From the NCBI RefSeq assembly GCF_005503355.1, contig NZ_SCMK01000011.1, forward strand, positions 1 through 64,000: a stretch of 64,000 nucleotides of DNA. Reading direction: 5' to 3'. Positions 1 to 9,565 of the stretch are shown here, piece after piece; positions within the stretch are counted from its first letter, which is position 1; every line of letters starts with the position of its first letter. The notes below the pieces were generated by a model. That model was not told where the DNA came from. It did not search any database and saw only the letters and a list, made by a program, of their open reading frames with translations. The translations under genes were made by a program, and so were the position numbers. The DNA comes from Sphingomonas sp. 1F27F7B (GTDB taxonomy: Bacteria; Pseudomonadota; Alphaproteobacteria; Sphingomonadales; Sphingomonadaceae).

Positions 1-1
1 C

Positions 2-3000
2 ATCTCGACTCCGACCCCGGCCCTGGCGCCCGACATCACGCCGCCCGCCGCCCCCACCCTCGCGATCAGCGCCGACGGCGCCATCGCCACGGGAACGGGC
101 GAACCGGGCGCCACGGTGACGGTCACCAACGCTGCGGGCGCCGTGCTCGGCACCGGCCATGTCGCAGGCGACGGCAGCTTCACGATCACGCTCGCCACGC
201 CCCAGGCCAATGGCGGCACGGTCAGCGCGACTCAGGCCGATGCCGCGGGCAATGTCTCGCCTCCCGGCACCGCCCTCGCTCCCGACATCACGCCTCCGGC
301 GGCCCCCGTCGCCACGCTCGATGCGACGGGAGCTGTCGTCTCGGGGACGGGGGAGCCGGGCGCGACGGTCGTGGTACGCGACCCTTCCGCGACGGTGATC
401 GGGACAGCAATGGTGAGCGCGGCGGGAACCTTCTCGATCGTGCTCTCGACGCCGCAGATCGACAGCCAGGTGCTGAGCGTGATCCAGACGGATGCGGCGG
501 GGAATCACTCCCCGGCCTTGTCGCTCACTGCACCCGATCTCACCGCGCCGCCCGCACCTGTCGCGACGGTCGCGGCGGATGGCGCCTCGATAACCGGCAC
601 GGGCGAAGCGGGGGCGACCTTGGTCATCACCGATCCCACTGGCCTGCACATCGGGACCGCCGTCGTAGCTTCGGATGGCACCTTCACCACGACGCTCGTC
701 CCGCCACAGACTAATGGGCAGTTGCTCGGCCTCGTCCAGACGGACGCCGCCGGCAATGCCTCGCCCCAGGGGACCGCGGTCGCCCCCGACCTTGTCCCGA
801 ACGACTCCCCTGGGGCACCTACCGCAACGGTGGCGGCAGATGGCGCGACTGTGTTCGGCACCGGCCAGGCCGGCGCCACGGTGAGCGTGGCCGGCCCCAA
901 TGGCGCCGTGCTTGGCACCGCGACGGTCACGCCGGGCGGCACCTATGTGGTGATCCTCACCACGCCGCAGCTGAACGGCGAGGTCCTGCACATCACCCAG
1001 GCCGATGCGGAAGGCGATGTCTCGCCGCCGGCCACAGCTATCGCGCCCGACCTGACCCCGCCCGCCGCCCCGGTGGCAGCGATCGATGCGACCGGCACGA
1101 TCGTCACCGGTACCGGCGAAGCGGGTGCGACGGTGCGCGTCGCCGATGCGGGCGGCACCGTGCTGGGCACCACGACGGTCGGCGCCAACGGCAACTACAC
1201 GGTGGTGCTCAGCACACCGCAGACCAACGGCCAGGCTCTGTCCGTCACGCAGACGGACCCGGCGGCGAACGTCTCGCCGCCCGCGCCGATCACCGCTCCG
1301 GATACGACGCCTCCGCTGGCACCCACCGCCACCGTGGCGGCGGACGGGCTTACCGTCACCGGCACCGGCGAGCCCGGCGCCACGGTTACGATCACCAATG
1401 CCGCGGGCACGACGATCGGCACCGCCACGGTCGCGCCCGGCGGCACCTACACCGCCACGCTCGCAACGCCGCAGCTGAACGGCGAGACGCTCACCGCGCT
1501 CCAGACCGACCCGGCGGGCAACCACTCGCCCTCGGTAACCGCGATCGCGCCCGACACGACGCCGCCGGCGGCTCCGGCCGCGACGGTCGATGCCAGCGGT
1601 ACGATTGTAACCGGTACCGGCGAACCCGGCGCAACGGTCACCGTACGCGATCCGGCGGGCGTGCCGATCGGCACCGCGGTCGTCGGCGCCAATGGCAGCT
1701 ACACCGCCACGCTCTCCACGCCGCAGCTCAACGGGCAGTTGCTGCAGGTCACCCAAGCGGATGCCGCGGGCAACGTCTCACCGCCGACGCCGGCCGCGGC
1801 ACCCGACATCACGCCGCCGCTCGCCCCGGCCGGCACGGTGAACGCCGACGGCACCGCCGTCACCGGCACCGGCGAGCCCGGCGCCACCGTGCACGTGCTC
1901 AACGCCGCCGGCACCGAGATCGGCACCGCCGTCGTCGCCGGCAACGGCAGCTTCAGCGCGACGCTCACGCCGCCGCAAGTCAACGGCCAGGTCCTGACGT
2001 TCAGCCAGACCGATCCGGCGGGCAACCACTCGCCGAATGTCACGGCGACCGCGCCCGACATCACGCCGCCCGCCGCGCCCGTCGCGACAGTCAACGGCAC
2101 CGGCACAATCGTCACCGGGACCGGTGAGCCCGGCGCCACCGTCACTGTCCGCGATCCCTCGGGCATCGCGATCGGCACGGCGACCGTCGCCGCCAACGGC
2201 GCCTATGCCGTCACCCTGACCACGCCCCAGGCCAATGGCCAGACGCTCCACGTGACCCAGGCCGATGCCGCGGGCAACGTCTCGCCGGCCACTTCCGCGC
2301 TGGCCCCGGACATCACGCCGCCGCTCGCCCCGGCAGCCACGGTGAACGCAGACGGCACCGCCGTCACCGGCACCGGCGAGCCCGGCGCCACCGTGCACGT
2401 GTTCAACGCCGCCGGCACCGAGATCGGCACCGCCGTCGTCGCCGGCAACGGCAGCTACACCGCGACGCTCACCACGCCCCAGGCCAATGGCGAGACGGTC
2501 ACGGTCTCCCAGACCGATCCGGCAGGCAACCACTCCCCCAACACAGTGGTCACGGCGCCCGACATCACGCCGCCCGCGCCGCCCGCCGGCGTGGCGATCA
2601 ACGGCGAGGGCACCGTCGTCACCGGCACGGGCGAGGCCGGCGCCTCGGTCGAAGTGCGCAATGCCGGCGGCACGCTGCTCGGCACCGGCACAGTGGCCGC
2701 GAACGGCAGCTTCTCCGTCACGCTGAACGATCCCCAGACCGCCGGTGAGACGCTGAGCGTCGCGCTGCGCGATCATGCGGGCAATCTCTCCGGCGCGGTG
2801 CCGCTCATCGCCCCCTTCGATATCGTGGCGTTCAACAATACGGCCGATGCCTCGATCGACCTGGTGCCCGTCACCACCAACGAGAATCTGGGCACCGCCA
2901 ATTATCTCGCGCTGGTCTCGCTCGGCATCCTCAATCTCGACGCGCAGGTGCTGGCGACTCCCAATGTCCAGTTCACCGTCGCCGCCGGCAATTCGCTCGC

Positions 3001-4696
3001 CGCGAGCTTCACCTATGACGCGACGCTCGCGATCGGCGTGCTGAGCGGCTACAGCGTGGTGGTCCAGCGCTTCGACGGCACCAACTGGGTCGCGGTGCAA
3101 GGCCCCGGCAACAGCTCGCTGCTCCAGCTCTCGCTGCTCAACGGCAATCTCGTCGCGACCGACACGCTGGGCCCGGGCCAGTACCGCGCCTTCGTGACTT
3201 TCGACGGCGCCGCCGGCGTGGGGCTGCTCGGCGGCCTGGCGGTCACGGGAGTCAACAGCGACTATACCCATGTCGGCGCCGTGCAGCCGAGCACGGCCGC
3301 GGGCAATGTGATCACCGATCCCGGGCCTGGCGGCGCGGTCGACATCGTCAGTCCGCAAACCGTGGTGCAGAGCGTCACCGTCAACGGCGTGACCACCGCG
3401 GTCGCCACCGGCGGCACTTCGATCCACGGCGACTGGGGCACACTCGTCATCAACCCCAATGGCAGCTACACCTATACGCCCGATGCCAATGCCGCGGCGA
3501 TCGGCCATGCCGATGTCTTCACCTATACGCTGGTCAACCCGACCAGCGGCGAGCTGGAGAGCGCGACGCTGACTGTGACGATCGGCAGCCCGGACGTCAC
3601 CGGCGCGCCGCTGGCGGTCGACGATGCGGCCATCGCGACGGCGACTTTCGACCATGTCGTCACCACCATCCCGGCAACGATCGACTCCAGCTTCGCCACG
3701 CCCACGGCGCTGATCATCACCGGCGCGCAGACCGGCAGCGTGCATGACAGCTTCACCGTGGGGCCGAACAGCACGGCGGACGTGACGCTTTCCGCGATCC
3801 AGTCGAGCGGGCTCAGCGTGCTGCCCACCTACACGATCACCGTCACCGATGCGCAGGGCACGGTCGTCGGGACGATAACGCAGACCTCGGTCGCCAATCT
3901 CGGTCTCGGCACCGGCGTGGCGCTGGTGCTGCACGACCTGCCGTCCGGCACCTACAACTACACCGTCTCCAGCACCAACCTGCTCGGCACCGGCTATGGC
4001 ACCAATGTCTATGTCGGCGAGACGGTGACGCATCTCGACCAGTACAGCCTCACCGGCAGCACGAGCGTGACGGGCGAACTGCTCGCCAACGACACGCTCG
4101 GCACGGACTTCCCGGTGGTGCGGGTCCAGGTAGGCGGCAATTTCGTCCAGGTGGGCGACACGCCGCTCACCATCACCGGCGCCTATGGCACGCTGACCGT
4201 CACCGACACCGGCCACTACACCTACCAGCCGAGCGCTTCGCTCACCTATGCCGCTACCGATCCGGTGGACAGCTTCACCTATCAGCTGGTCCAGCCCAAC
4301 GGCACCGTCGCGACGGCGCACCTGGACGTCACCATCGACATCAACAACGGCGTCGCGCCCACGGCGATGATTTTCGAGGCGCCTTCGCTGGCGGATACCG
4401 TGCCGCTCGCCATGGTCTCGGCCGAAACCGCGGCGCCGCCGACGACAGCGTCCACGGATCACGCCCCGATCGCATACAGCCTGAACGACAGTCAGGGCAG
4501 TGTCGAGGATCTGCTCGGCCAGTTCCTCCACGATCGCCAGGTCGCAGCCGACACCGCCGCGCCGTCCGTGGCGGCGAGCCCCGCCCCGGCCACGCCGGAC
4601 ATCGCCGCAGCGCCGGTGCCGGACGATCCGCTGCACTATCTCGTGACGGCGAGCGATCTCGATCAGGATCGCCACCAGCTGACGCATGTGGTGTGA
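2..4696 (+). CDS. Bap/LapF-type giant repeat adhesin, 3' part (5' end outside window)
   Basis: This is a secreted surface adhesin, expected to leave the cell through the type I exporter encoded just downstream and to act in cell-cell or surface attachment. The frame is open from base 2, so the N terminus lies outside the window. Eleven Ig-like repeats of about 84 residues run to about base 2800, each with a GTGEPGATV-like motif and an APDITPP linker. They are followed by a BapA-like segment and two cadherin/VCBS-like modules (motif NPNGSYTYTP, about 3470). Repeats 5-10 alternate between an NVSP type and an NHSP type, so the true unit looks like a 504-bp pair. I find no cysteine, as is usual for type I-secreted adhesins. 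The short C-terminal tail after base 4350 is Asp/Ala/Pro rich and probably carries the secretion signal. Family is confident; ligand unknown. Confidence 0.85.
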   Translation: MSTPTPALAPDITPPAAPTLAISADGAIATGTGEPGATVTVTNAAGAVLGTGHVAGDGSFTITLATPQANGGTVSATQADAAGNVSPPGTALAPDITPPAAPVATLDATGAVVSGTGEPGATVVVRDPSATVIGTAMVSAAGTFSIVLSTPQIDSQVLSVIQTDAAGNHSPALSLTAPDLTAPPAPVATVAADGASITGTGEAGATLVITDPTGLHIGTAVVASDGTFTTTLVPPQTNGQLLGLVQTDAAGNASPQGTAVAPDLVPNDSPGAPTATVAADGATVFGTGQAGATVSVAGPNGAVLGTATVTPGGTYVVILTTPQLNGEVLHITQADAEGDVSPPATAIAPDLTPPAAPVAAIDATGTIVTGTGEAGATVRVADAGGTVLGTTTVGANGNYTVVLSTPQTNGQALSVTQTDPAANVSPPAPITAPDTTPPLAPTATVAADGLTVTGTGEPGATVTITNAAGTTIGTATVAPGGTYTATLATPQLNGETLTALQTDPAGNHSPSVTAIAPDTTPPAAPAATVDASGTIVTGTGEPGATVTVRDPAGVPIGTAVVGANGSYTATLSTPQLNGQLLQVTQADAAGNVSPPTPAAAPDITPPLAPAGTVNADGTAVTGTGEPGATVHVLNAAGTEIGTAVVAGNGSFSATLTPPQVNGQVLTFSQTDPAGNHSPNVTATAPDITPPAAPVATVNGTGTIVTGTGEPGATVTVRDPSGIAIGTATVAANGAYAVTLTTPQANGQTLHVTQADAAGNVSPATSALAPDITPPLAPAATVNADGTAVTGTGEPGATVHVFNAAGTEIGTAVVAGNGSYTATLTTPQANGETVTVSQTDPAGNHSPNTVVTAPDITPPAPPAGVAINGEGTVVTGTGEAGASVEVRNAGGTLLGTGTVAANGSFSVTLNDPQTAGETLSVALRDHAGNLSGAVPLIAPFDIVAFNNTADASIDLVPVTTNENLGTANYLALVSLGILNLDAQVLATPNVQFTVAAGNSLAASFTYDATLAIGVLSGYSVVVQRFDGTNWVAVQGPGNSSLLQLSLLNGNLVATDTLGPGQYRAFVTFDGAAGVGLLGGLAVTGVNSDYTHVGAVQPSTAAGNVITDPGPGGAVDIVSPQTVVQSVTVNGVTTAVATGGTSIHGDWGTLVINPNGSYTYTPDANAAAIGHADVFTYTLVNPTSGELESATLTVTIGSPDVTGAPLAVDDAAIATATFDHVVTTIPATIDSSFATPTALIITGAQTGSVHDSFTVGPNSTADVTLSAIQSSGLSVLPTYTITVTDAQGTVVGTITQTSVANLGLGTGVALVLHDLPSGTYNYTVSSTNLLGTGYGTNVYVGETVTHLDQYSLTGSTSVTGELLANDTLGTDFPVVRVQVGGNFVQVGDTPLTITGAYGTLTVTDTGHYTYQPSASLTYAATDPVDSFTYQLVQPNGTVATAHLDVTIDINNGVAPTAMIFEAPSLADTVPLAMVSAETAAPPTTASTDHAPIAYSLNDSQGSVEDLLGQFLHDRQVAADTAAPSVAASPAPATPDIAAAPVPDDPLHYLVTASDLDQDRHQLTHVV
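1806..2453 (+). repeat. Near-identical repeat copies inside the adhesin gene, 504 bp apart
   Basis: About 145 bp beginning near 1806 reappears almost unchanged near 2310, covering repeats 8 and 10 (both NADGTAVTGTGEPGATVHV). The repeat between them is much less similar. The pattern fits recent duplication or gene conversion of a two-repeat unit. Confidence 0.75.
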
Positions 4697-4702
4697 AATA
4701 TC

Positions 4703-4733
4703 ACTCCGAACTCGGAGTCGATTTTCGAAAATC
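4703..4733. promoter_or_regulatory. Adjacent inverted repeats between adhesin and exporter genes
   Basis: ACTCCG and CGGAGT form a 6-bp stem with a 4-nt loop at 4703-4718. It is followed at once by a perfect 14-bp palindrome, GATTTTCGAAAATC (4720-4733). They sit between the adhesin stop (4696) and the exporter start (4805). They may be a weak terminator/attenuator that keeps adhesin and exporter levels apart, or an operator for the exporter operon. The structures are directly visible; the role is inference. Confidence 0.4.
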
Positions 4734-4804
4734 ATCCATGATTCCAAAAGGGTGATTAATCTAAATCGTAAGACGACACGCAATGCGCACAGGGAGGCTG
4801 TCGC

Positions 4805-6127
4805 TTGGGAGAAGGGTTGCGACGGGGCCGGTTCGGCGGTGCGATCGGTACCATGGCGATCGGAACGCTGGCGGTCTTCCTGGCCGGTACCGTGTACGCG
4901 CAGGAAAGTGCCGGGCTCTCGCTCGAAGCGGCAGTCCGGCGGGCCGTGGCCTGGCATCCGAATGTCGTGGCGGCCGCAGCGACGCTCGATGCGCGCGGCG
5001 CGGATGTCGACGCGGCGCGCACCGGCTATCTGCCGCAGGTGAGCGCGGGCATCGGCACCGGCTACGACAATCGCCTGGGCTCGAGCTGGCGGCCGCGCCC
5101 CCAGATTTCCGCCTCGCAGATGCTCTATGATTTCGGCAAGGTCCACAGCGCCGTCGACTATGCCCAGGCAGGCACCCGCGTCGGCCGCGCCGACCTGCTG
5201 CTCGCGATCGACGGGCTGATCCACGACACCGGCTATGCCATCGTCGAGCTCCAGCGCAACGCGGCGCTCCGCGACATCGCCGAGGAACAGCTGGCGCGCA
5301 TCCGCGAGATCAGCGGGCTGGTCGCAAATCGTGTCGCCAAGGGCGCCTCGACGCGGTCGGACGGGCTCCAGGCGGAATCGCGCGTCGCCGCCGCCAAGGC
5401 GACACTGGCGCAGATCGATGCCGAGCAACGCCGCTGGACCAGCAATCTCGCCTTTCTGCTCGGCGACGAGAAGAGCCCGGCCTCGATCAGCGCCGACATG
5501 CCCGACTGGCTGATGCGCAGCTGCGCGGCGGGCCTTGCCGATTGGAGCGCCGTGCCCGCGGTGATGCGCGCCGACGCCCAGCGCGAGCAGGCCGCCGCCC
5601 AGCTCCGCCGCAGCCGGGCCGACCGCTTGCCCACCCTGTCGCTCGCCGGCGACGCGGCGGCGGATATCGGCTCACCCTTCTCCGATCGCAGCGCCTACAG
5701 CTTCGGACTCAGCGTCTCGAGCAACATATTCGGCGGCAACGCCACCCGGGCGCGGGTCCGCAGCGCCGATTATTCGCTTGCGGCCGCTGAGGCCGCCGCA
5801 CGCCAGGCACGCAACGAGATGAGCCAGCGGCTCGCCGAGGCGCGGCAGCAGATCGGCAGCCTCACGCGGCTGCTCGACACGCTCAACCTGCGCGAGGCGG
5901 ACATGGCGGAGACCGGCCAGCTCTATCGCGCGCAATATCTCGAAATGGGCACGCGGACGCTGGTCGATCTGCTCAATGCCGAGCAGGAGCTGCACCAGGC
6001 GCGGTTCGACGCAGTCAATACCGAGCACGACCTGCGCCGGCTCCAGCTCGACTGCCTCTATTATTCGGGCCGCTCGCGCGATGCCTTCGGGCTGACCGGC
6101 ACCCGCCTGCGGGGCGTGACGCTGTGA
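4805..6127 (+). CDS. TolC-family outer membrane channel of the type I secretion system
   Basis: This is the outer membrane/periplasmic exit duct of the adhesin exporter (LapE/TolC type). It is 440 residues, normal for the family. An N-terminal signal peptide ends near VYA|QES, and long alpha-helical coiled-coil segments follow. The TTG start at 4805 is preferred because AGGGAGG lies 7 nt upstream; an in-frame ATG at 4853 would still keep most of the signal peptide. The stop overlaps the start of the ABC transporter gene by 4 nt (GTGA), so the two are translationally coupled. The position after the adhesin gene defines the substrate. Confidence 0.85.
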   Translation: MGEGLRRGRFGGAIGTMAIGTLAVFLAGTVYAQESAGLSLEAAVRRAVAWHPNVVAAAATLDARGADVDAARTGYLPQVSAGIGTGYDNRLGSSWRPRPQISASQMLYDFGKVHSAVDYAQAGTRVGRADLLLAIDGLIHDTGYAIVELQRNAALRDIAEEQLARIREISGLVANRVAKGASTRSDGLQAESRVAAAKATLAQIDAEQRRWTSNLAFLLGDEKSPASISADMPDWLMRSCAAGLADWSAVPAVMRADAQREQAAAQLRRSRADRLPTLSLAGDAAADIGSPFSDRSAYSFGLSVSSNIFGGNATRARVRSADYSLAAAEAAARQARNEMSQRLAEARQQIGSLTRLLDTLNLREADMAETGQLYRAQYLEMGTRTLVDLLNAEQELHQARFDAVNTEHDLRRLQLDCLYYSGRSRDAFGLTGTRLRGVTL

Positions 6128-8247
6128 GCGCGGCGCCGGCCGAGGCCTGGCTCGACATCCTCTGCCAGGCCGCGCGCCATTATCGCCTGCCCGTCTCCGA
6201 GCAGCGCGCGCGCCTCGCAAGCCTCTGGGACGCCGCTTCCCCGGAGGAGAACCGGGCCCGTGCCCTCGCCCGCTCCCTGGGCCTCGCCCTCCGCTTCGCC
6301 GATCCCGCGGCCGTGCGGCTGACGAGCTGGCGCCTGCCGGTGATCGCCTGCCTCGCCGATGGCGAGCTGGCGCTGATCACCGCGCTGGACGGCGACGGCG
6401 AGGCGATGTTCACTGTCGCCGGCGAAAGCGGCATGGCCTCGCGCCGCCCGCTCGCCGAGCTGCTCGCCGCCGCCACGCGCATCGTGGTGCCGCGCCCCGC
6501 CCGCTCCGCCGCCGATGCGCGGGTGGACACCTATATCCGGCCCTATGAGGAGCATTGGCTCCGCCGCATCCTGCTCCAGGACGCGCCGGCCTATGGCCAT
6601 GTCGCGGTCGCCTCGGTGGTGACCAACCTGCTCGGGCTCGCCGGCATCCTGTTCTCGATGCAGGTCTATGACCGCGTCATTCCGGCCCAGTCGATGCCGA
6701 CGCTGGTCATCCTCTTCCTCGGCGTGCTGCTCGCGATCGGCTTCGATTTCCTGCTGCGCAAGCTGCGCGTCGCCATCACCGACGTGCTGGGAAAACGCGC
6801 CGATCTCCGGCTCTCCGACCTCGTCTTCGGCCATGCCCTGCGCGTCCGCAACCGGGAGCGGCCGACTTCCACCGGCACCTTCATCTCGCAGCTGCGCGAT
6901 CTCGACCAGGTCCGCGACATGCTCACCTCGACCACCGTCTCCGCGGTGGCGGACCTGCCCTTCTTCCTGCTGTTCCTCGCCATCCTCGCCTTTATCGGCG
7001 GCGTGCTCGCGATCGTGCCGGTCGTCGCGGTGATATTGCTGCTCGTGCCGAGCCTGCTCGCGCAGCGGCGCCTGCGCGTCCTCGCCACCGAATCGATGCG
7101 GGAAAGCTCGCTGCGCAACGCGCTGCTGGTCGAAGCGGTACAGGGGATAGAGGACATCAAGGCGCTCCAGGCCGAGGAGCGCTTCCAGCGCCAGTGGAAC
7201 CATTACAACAGCGTCGCGGGGGAAGCGCAGCTTCGCCTGCGCGGGCTCACCGCCAGCCTCTCGACCTGGTCGCTGAGCGTGCAGAACGGCGTCTATGCCG
7301 CCGTGATCTTCGTGGGCGCGCCGATGGTGATCGCCGGCGACATCACCACGGGCACGCTCGTCGCCACCTCGATGCTCGCTTCCCGCATGATCGCGCCGAT
7401 GGCGCAAGTCTCCGGCCTGCTGGGCCGCTGGCAGCATGCCAAGCTCGCGATGCAGAGCCTCAACCAGATAATGGGGTTGTCCACGGACAGCCCCGACGCC
7501 GAGCACCGCATTCCCCTCCCCGCGGTCACCGGCAGCTTCGCGCTGCGCTCGGCGGTATTTTCCTATGCCGATCCCAATGCCCCGCCTGCGCTGACCGTGC
7601 CGAGCCTCAACATCGCCCCGGGCGAGAAGGTGGCGCTGCTCGGCCGCAACGGCGCCGGCAAGTCGACCATGCTCCAGGGCCTGTCGGGCATGCTCCAGCC
7701 GGTCTCCGGGGAAGTCCTGCTCGACGATCTCGCGCTGCACCAGATCGATCCCGCCGATGTGCGCCGCGACGTCTGCCTGCTCACCCAGAACAGCCGGCTG
7801 TTCCACGGCACGCTGCGCGAGAACCTCACCATGGGCGCACCGCATGCCAGCAATTCGCAGATATTGACGGCGCTCGAAATGGTCGGCGCGCAGGATTTCG
7901 TACGGCGACTGGGCGACGGGCTCGAGCATGTCGTCCTCGAAGGCGGGCTTGGCCTGTCGGGCGGCCAGGTCCAGTCGCTGCTCCTCGCGCGCCTGTTGCT
8001 GAGGCGCCCCATGGTGGCGCTACTCGACGAACCCACCGCGGCGATGGACGAGCTGGCCGAGCGGCACTTCATCACCCGTTTCCGTGAATGGAGCCGGAAT
8101 CGCACGGTGGTGGTAGCGACGCACCGCCTGCGCGTGCTCGAGCTGGTCGATCGCGTGATCGTCATCGACCACGGCATGGTGATCCTCGACCAGCCGAAGG
8201 AAGCGGCGCTCGACGCAATGCGCGGCGCAAGGACCCAGGCGGCATGA
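6124..8247 (+). CDS. Type I secretion ABC transporter (permease-ATPase, LapB-like)
   Basis: This inner-membrane ABC exporter should energise secretion of the adjacent adhesin. It has 707 residues. An N-terminal C39-like domain of about 130 residues seems to lack the catalytic Cys, as in LapB/HlyB exporters that do not cleave a leader. Next comes a transmembrane region, about residues 150-430. The ATPase domain has Walker A GRNGAGKST near residue 507, the signature LSGGQ near 611 and Walker B LLDEPT near 635. The GTG start overlaps the tolC-like stop, and the stop overlaps the next ATG (ATGA), so the three exporter genes form one tight operon. Confidence 0.9.
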   Translation: MSAAPAEAWLDILCQAARHYRLPVSEQRARLASLWDAASPEENRARALARSLGLALRFADPAAVRLTSWRLPVIACLADGELALITALDGDGEAMFTVAGESGMASRRPLAELLAAATRIVVPRPARSAADARVDTYIRPYEEHWLRRILLQDAPAYGHVAVASVVTNLLGLAGILFSMQVYDRVIPAQSMPTLVILFLGVLLAIGFDFLLRKLRVAITDVLGKRADLRLSDLVFGHALRVRNRERPTSTGTFISQLRDLDQVRDMLTSTTVSAVADLPFFLLFLAILAFIGGVLAIVPVVAVILLLVPSLLAQRRLRVLATESMRESSLRNALLVEAVQGIEDIKALQAEERFQRQWNHYNSVAGEAQLRLRGLTASLSTWSLSVQNGVYAAVIFVGAPMVIAGDITTGTLVATSMLASRMIAPMAQVSGLLGRWQHAKLAMQSLNQIMGLSTDSPDAEHRIPLPAVTGSFALRSAVFSYADPNAPPALTVPSLNIAPGEKVALLGRNGAGKSTMLQGLSGMLQPVSGEVLLDDLALHQIDPADVRRDVCLLTQNSRLFHGTLRENLTMGAPHASNSQILTALEMVGAQDFVRRLGDGLEHVVLEGGLGLSGGQVQSLLLARLLLRRPMVALLDEPTAAMDELAERHFITRFREWSRNRTVVVATHRLRVLELVDRVIVIDHGMVILDQPKEAALDAMRGARTQAA

Positions 8248-9431
8248 GCGCGGCCTTCGGCACCGACGAGCGGCTGTTCGACGAAGAGGGTCGCGGCCGG
8301 CTGCGCGACGCCACGCGCATGCTGTGGGTATTGGCGGCGATGGTCGTCGCCTTCCTCGTCTGGACCTGGTTCGCGGCGCTCGACGAAGTGGCGACCGGCA
8401 CCGGCAAGGTGGTGCCGACCAGCCATGAACAGGTCCTCCAGTCGCTGGAGGGCGGCATCCTCGCCAAGCTCCACGTGCGCCAGGACGACATCGTCAAGCC
8501 CGGCCAGGTCCTCGCGCAGCTCGATCCCACCCAGGCCGGCTCGACGGTGGAGGAAGGCGCCGCGAAATATCGCGCCGCGCTCGCCGCCCAGGCGCGGCTC
8601 CGGGCAGAGGTGGACGGCACCCCGCTTCGCTTCCCTCGGGAACTGAACGGCTATCCGGCGCTCAAGGCCGAGCAGCAGCGGCTCTATGACACGCGCCGCC
8701 GCAGCCTGGCCGGCTCGACCGGCCTGATCGACGAATCGCTGGCGCTGATCAATCGCGAGGTCGGCATCGGCGAATCGCTGATCGCGACCGGCGCGGCGAG
8801 CAACGTCGAAGTGCTGCGGCTCAAGCGCCAGCGCGCGGACCTGGATCTCAAAAAGGCCGATCTGCGCTCGCAATATCTGGTCGAGGCAAGACAGGATCTC
8901 GCCAAGGTGAGCGAGGAAGTCGAAGCGCTTGCCCCGGTGGTTCGCGGCCGGTCGGACACGCTGCAGCGGCTCACCCTGCGTTCTCCCGTGCGCGGCGTGG
9001 TCAAGAACATCGAAGTCTCGACGATCGGCGGCGTCGTGCCGCCCAACGGCAAGGTGATGGAAATCGTCCCGCTGGACGACCGGTTGCTGATCGAGGCCCG
9101 CATCGCGCCGCGCGACATCGCGTTCATCCGCCCGGGCCAGCGCGCCAGCGTGAAGATCACGGCCTATGACTATTCGATTTTCGGCGGCCTCGAAGGCGAA
9201 GTCAGCAGCATCTCGCCCGACACGATCCGCGACGAAGTGAATCCCGACATCTATTACTACCGCGTATTCGTCCGCACCCGTTCGGACGCGCTGGTCAACA
9301 AGGCCGGCCGTCGCTTTCCGATCGTGCCCGGAATGATTGCCACCGCCGACATCCACACCGGAACCAAAACGATACTTCAATATCTACTGAAGCCCCTCAA
9401 CCGCGCCCAGGAAGCACTCAGAGAGCGCTAA
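8244..9431 (+). CDS. HlyD-family membrane fusion protein of the type I secretion system
   Basis: This periplasmic adaptor connects the ABC transporter to the outer membrane duct. It has 395 residues. One transmembrane helix lies near residues 24-44 (LWVLAAMVVAFLVWTWF), followed by lipoyl/coiled-coil segments, and the C-terminal beta-barrel contains the typical RSPVRGVVKNI and IVPGMIATADI motifs. The start is fixed by the ATGA overlap with the ABC gene at 8244. It completes the adhesin export operon. Confidence 0.9.
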   Translation: MSAAFGTDERLFDEEGRGRLRDATRMLWVLAAMVVAFLVWTWFAALDEVATGTGKVVPTSHEQVLQSLEGGILAKLHVRQDDIVKPGQVLAQLDPTQAGSTVEEGAAKYRAALAAQARLRAEVDGTPLRFPRELNGYPALKAEQQRLYDTRRRSLAGSTGLIDESLALINREVGIGESLIATGAASNVEVLRLKRQRADLDLKKADLRSQYLVEARQDLAKVSEEVEALAPVVRGRSDTLQRLTLRSPVRGVVKNIEVSTIGGVVPPNGKVMEIVPLDDRLLIEARIAPRDIAFIRPGQRASVKITAYDYSIFGGLEGEVSSISPDTIRDEVNPDIYYYRVFVRTRSDALVNKAGRRFPIVPGMIATADIHTGTKTILQYLLKPLNRAQEALRER

Positions 9432-9476
9432 ATCATATAATACGCAAATTACGACTTTGATTTGATTTACGATATT

Positions 9477-9504
9477 TTGACAATCTAATTTACTATGATA
9501 TATT
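9477..9504 (+). promoter_or_regulatory. Candidate sigma-70 promoter in an AT-rich gap
   Basis: TTGACA at 9477-9482 and TATATT at 9499-9504 are separated by 16 bp. They lie in a strikingly AT-rich stretch (about 9430-9550) inside otherwise GC-rich DNA. They point to the MarR-like gene that begins about 50 bp downstream. Confidence 0.5.
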
Positions 9505-9565
9505 TAGAAGATGATGCTATACATTACGGATACGATATCATTCCTTCTTGTATTTGGATGATAGT

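Noticed and set aside
1..2800. Regularly spaced repeats that could suggest a CRISPR array
   Set aside because: The period is about 252 bp, the repeats are translated and diverged, and there are no short unique spacers; they are protein repeats.
1778..5428. Very long (1216-codon) open frame on the minus strand opposite the adhesin and tolC-like genes
   Set aside because: It is the antisense shadow of GC-rich codons; it is Arg/Gly/Asp-rich low-complexity sequence, has no family motif and crosses two well-supported genes.
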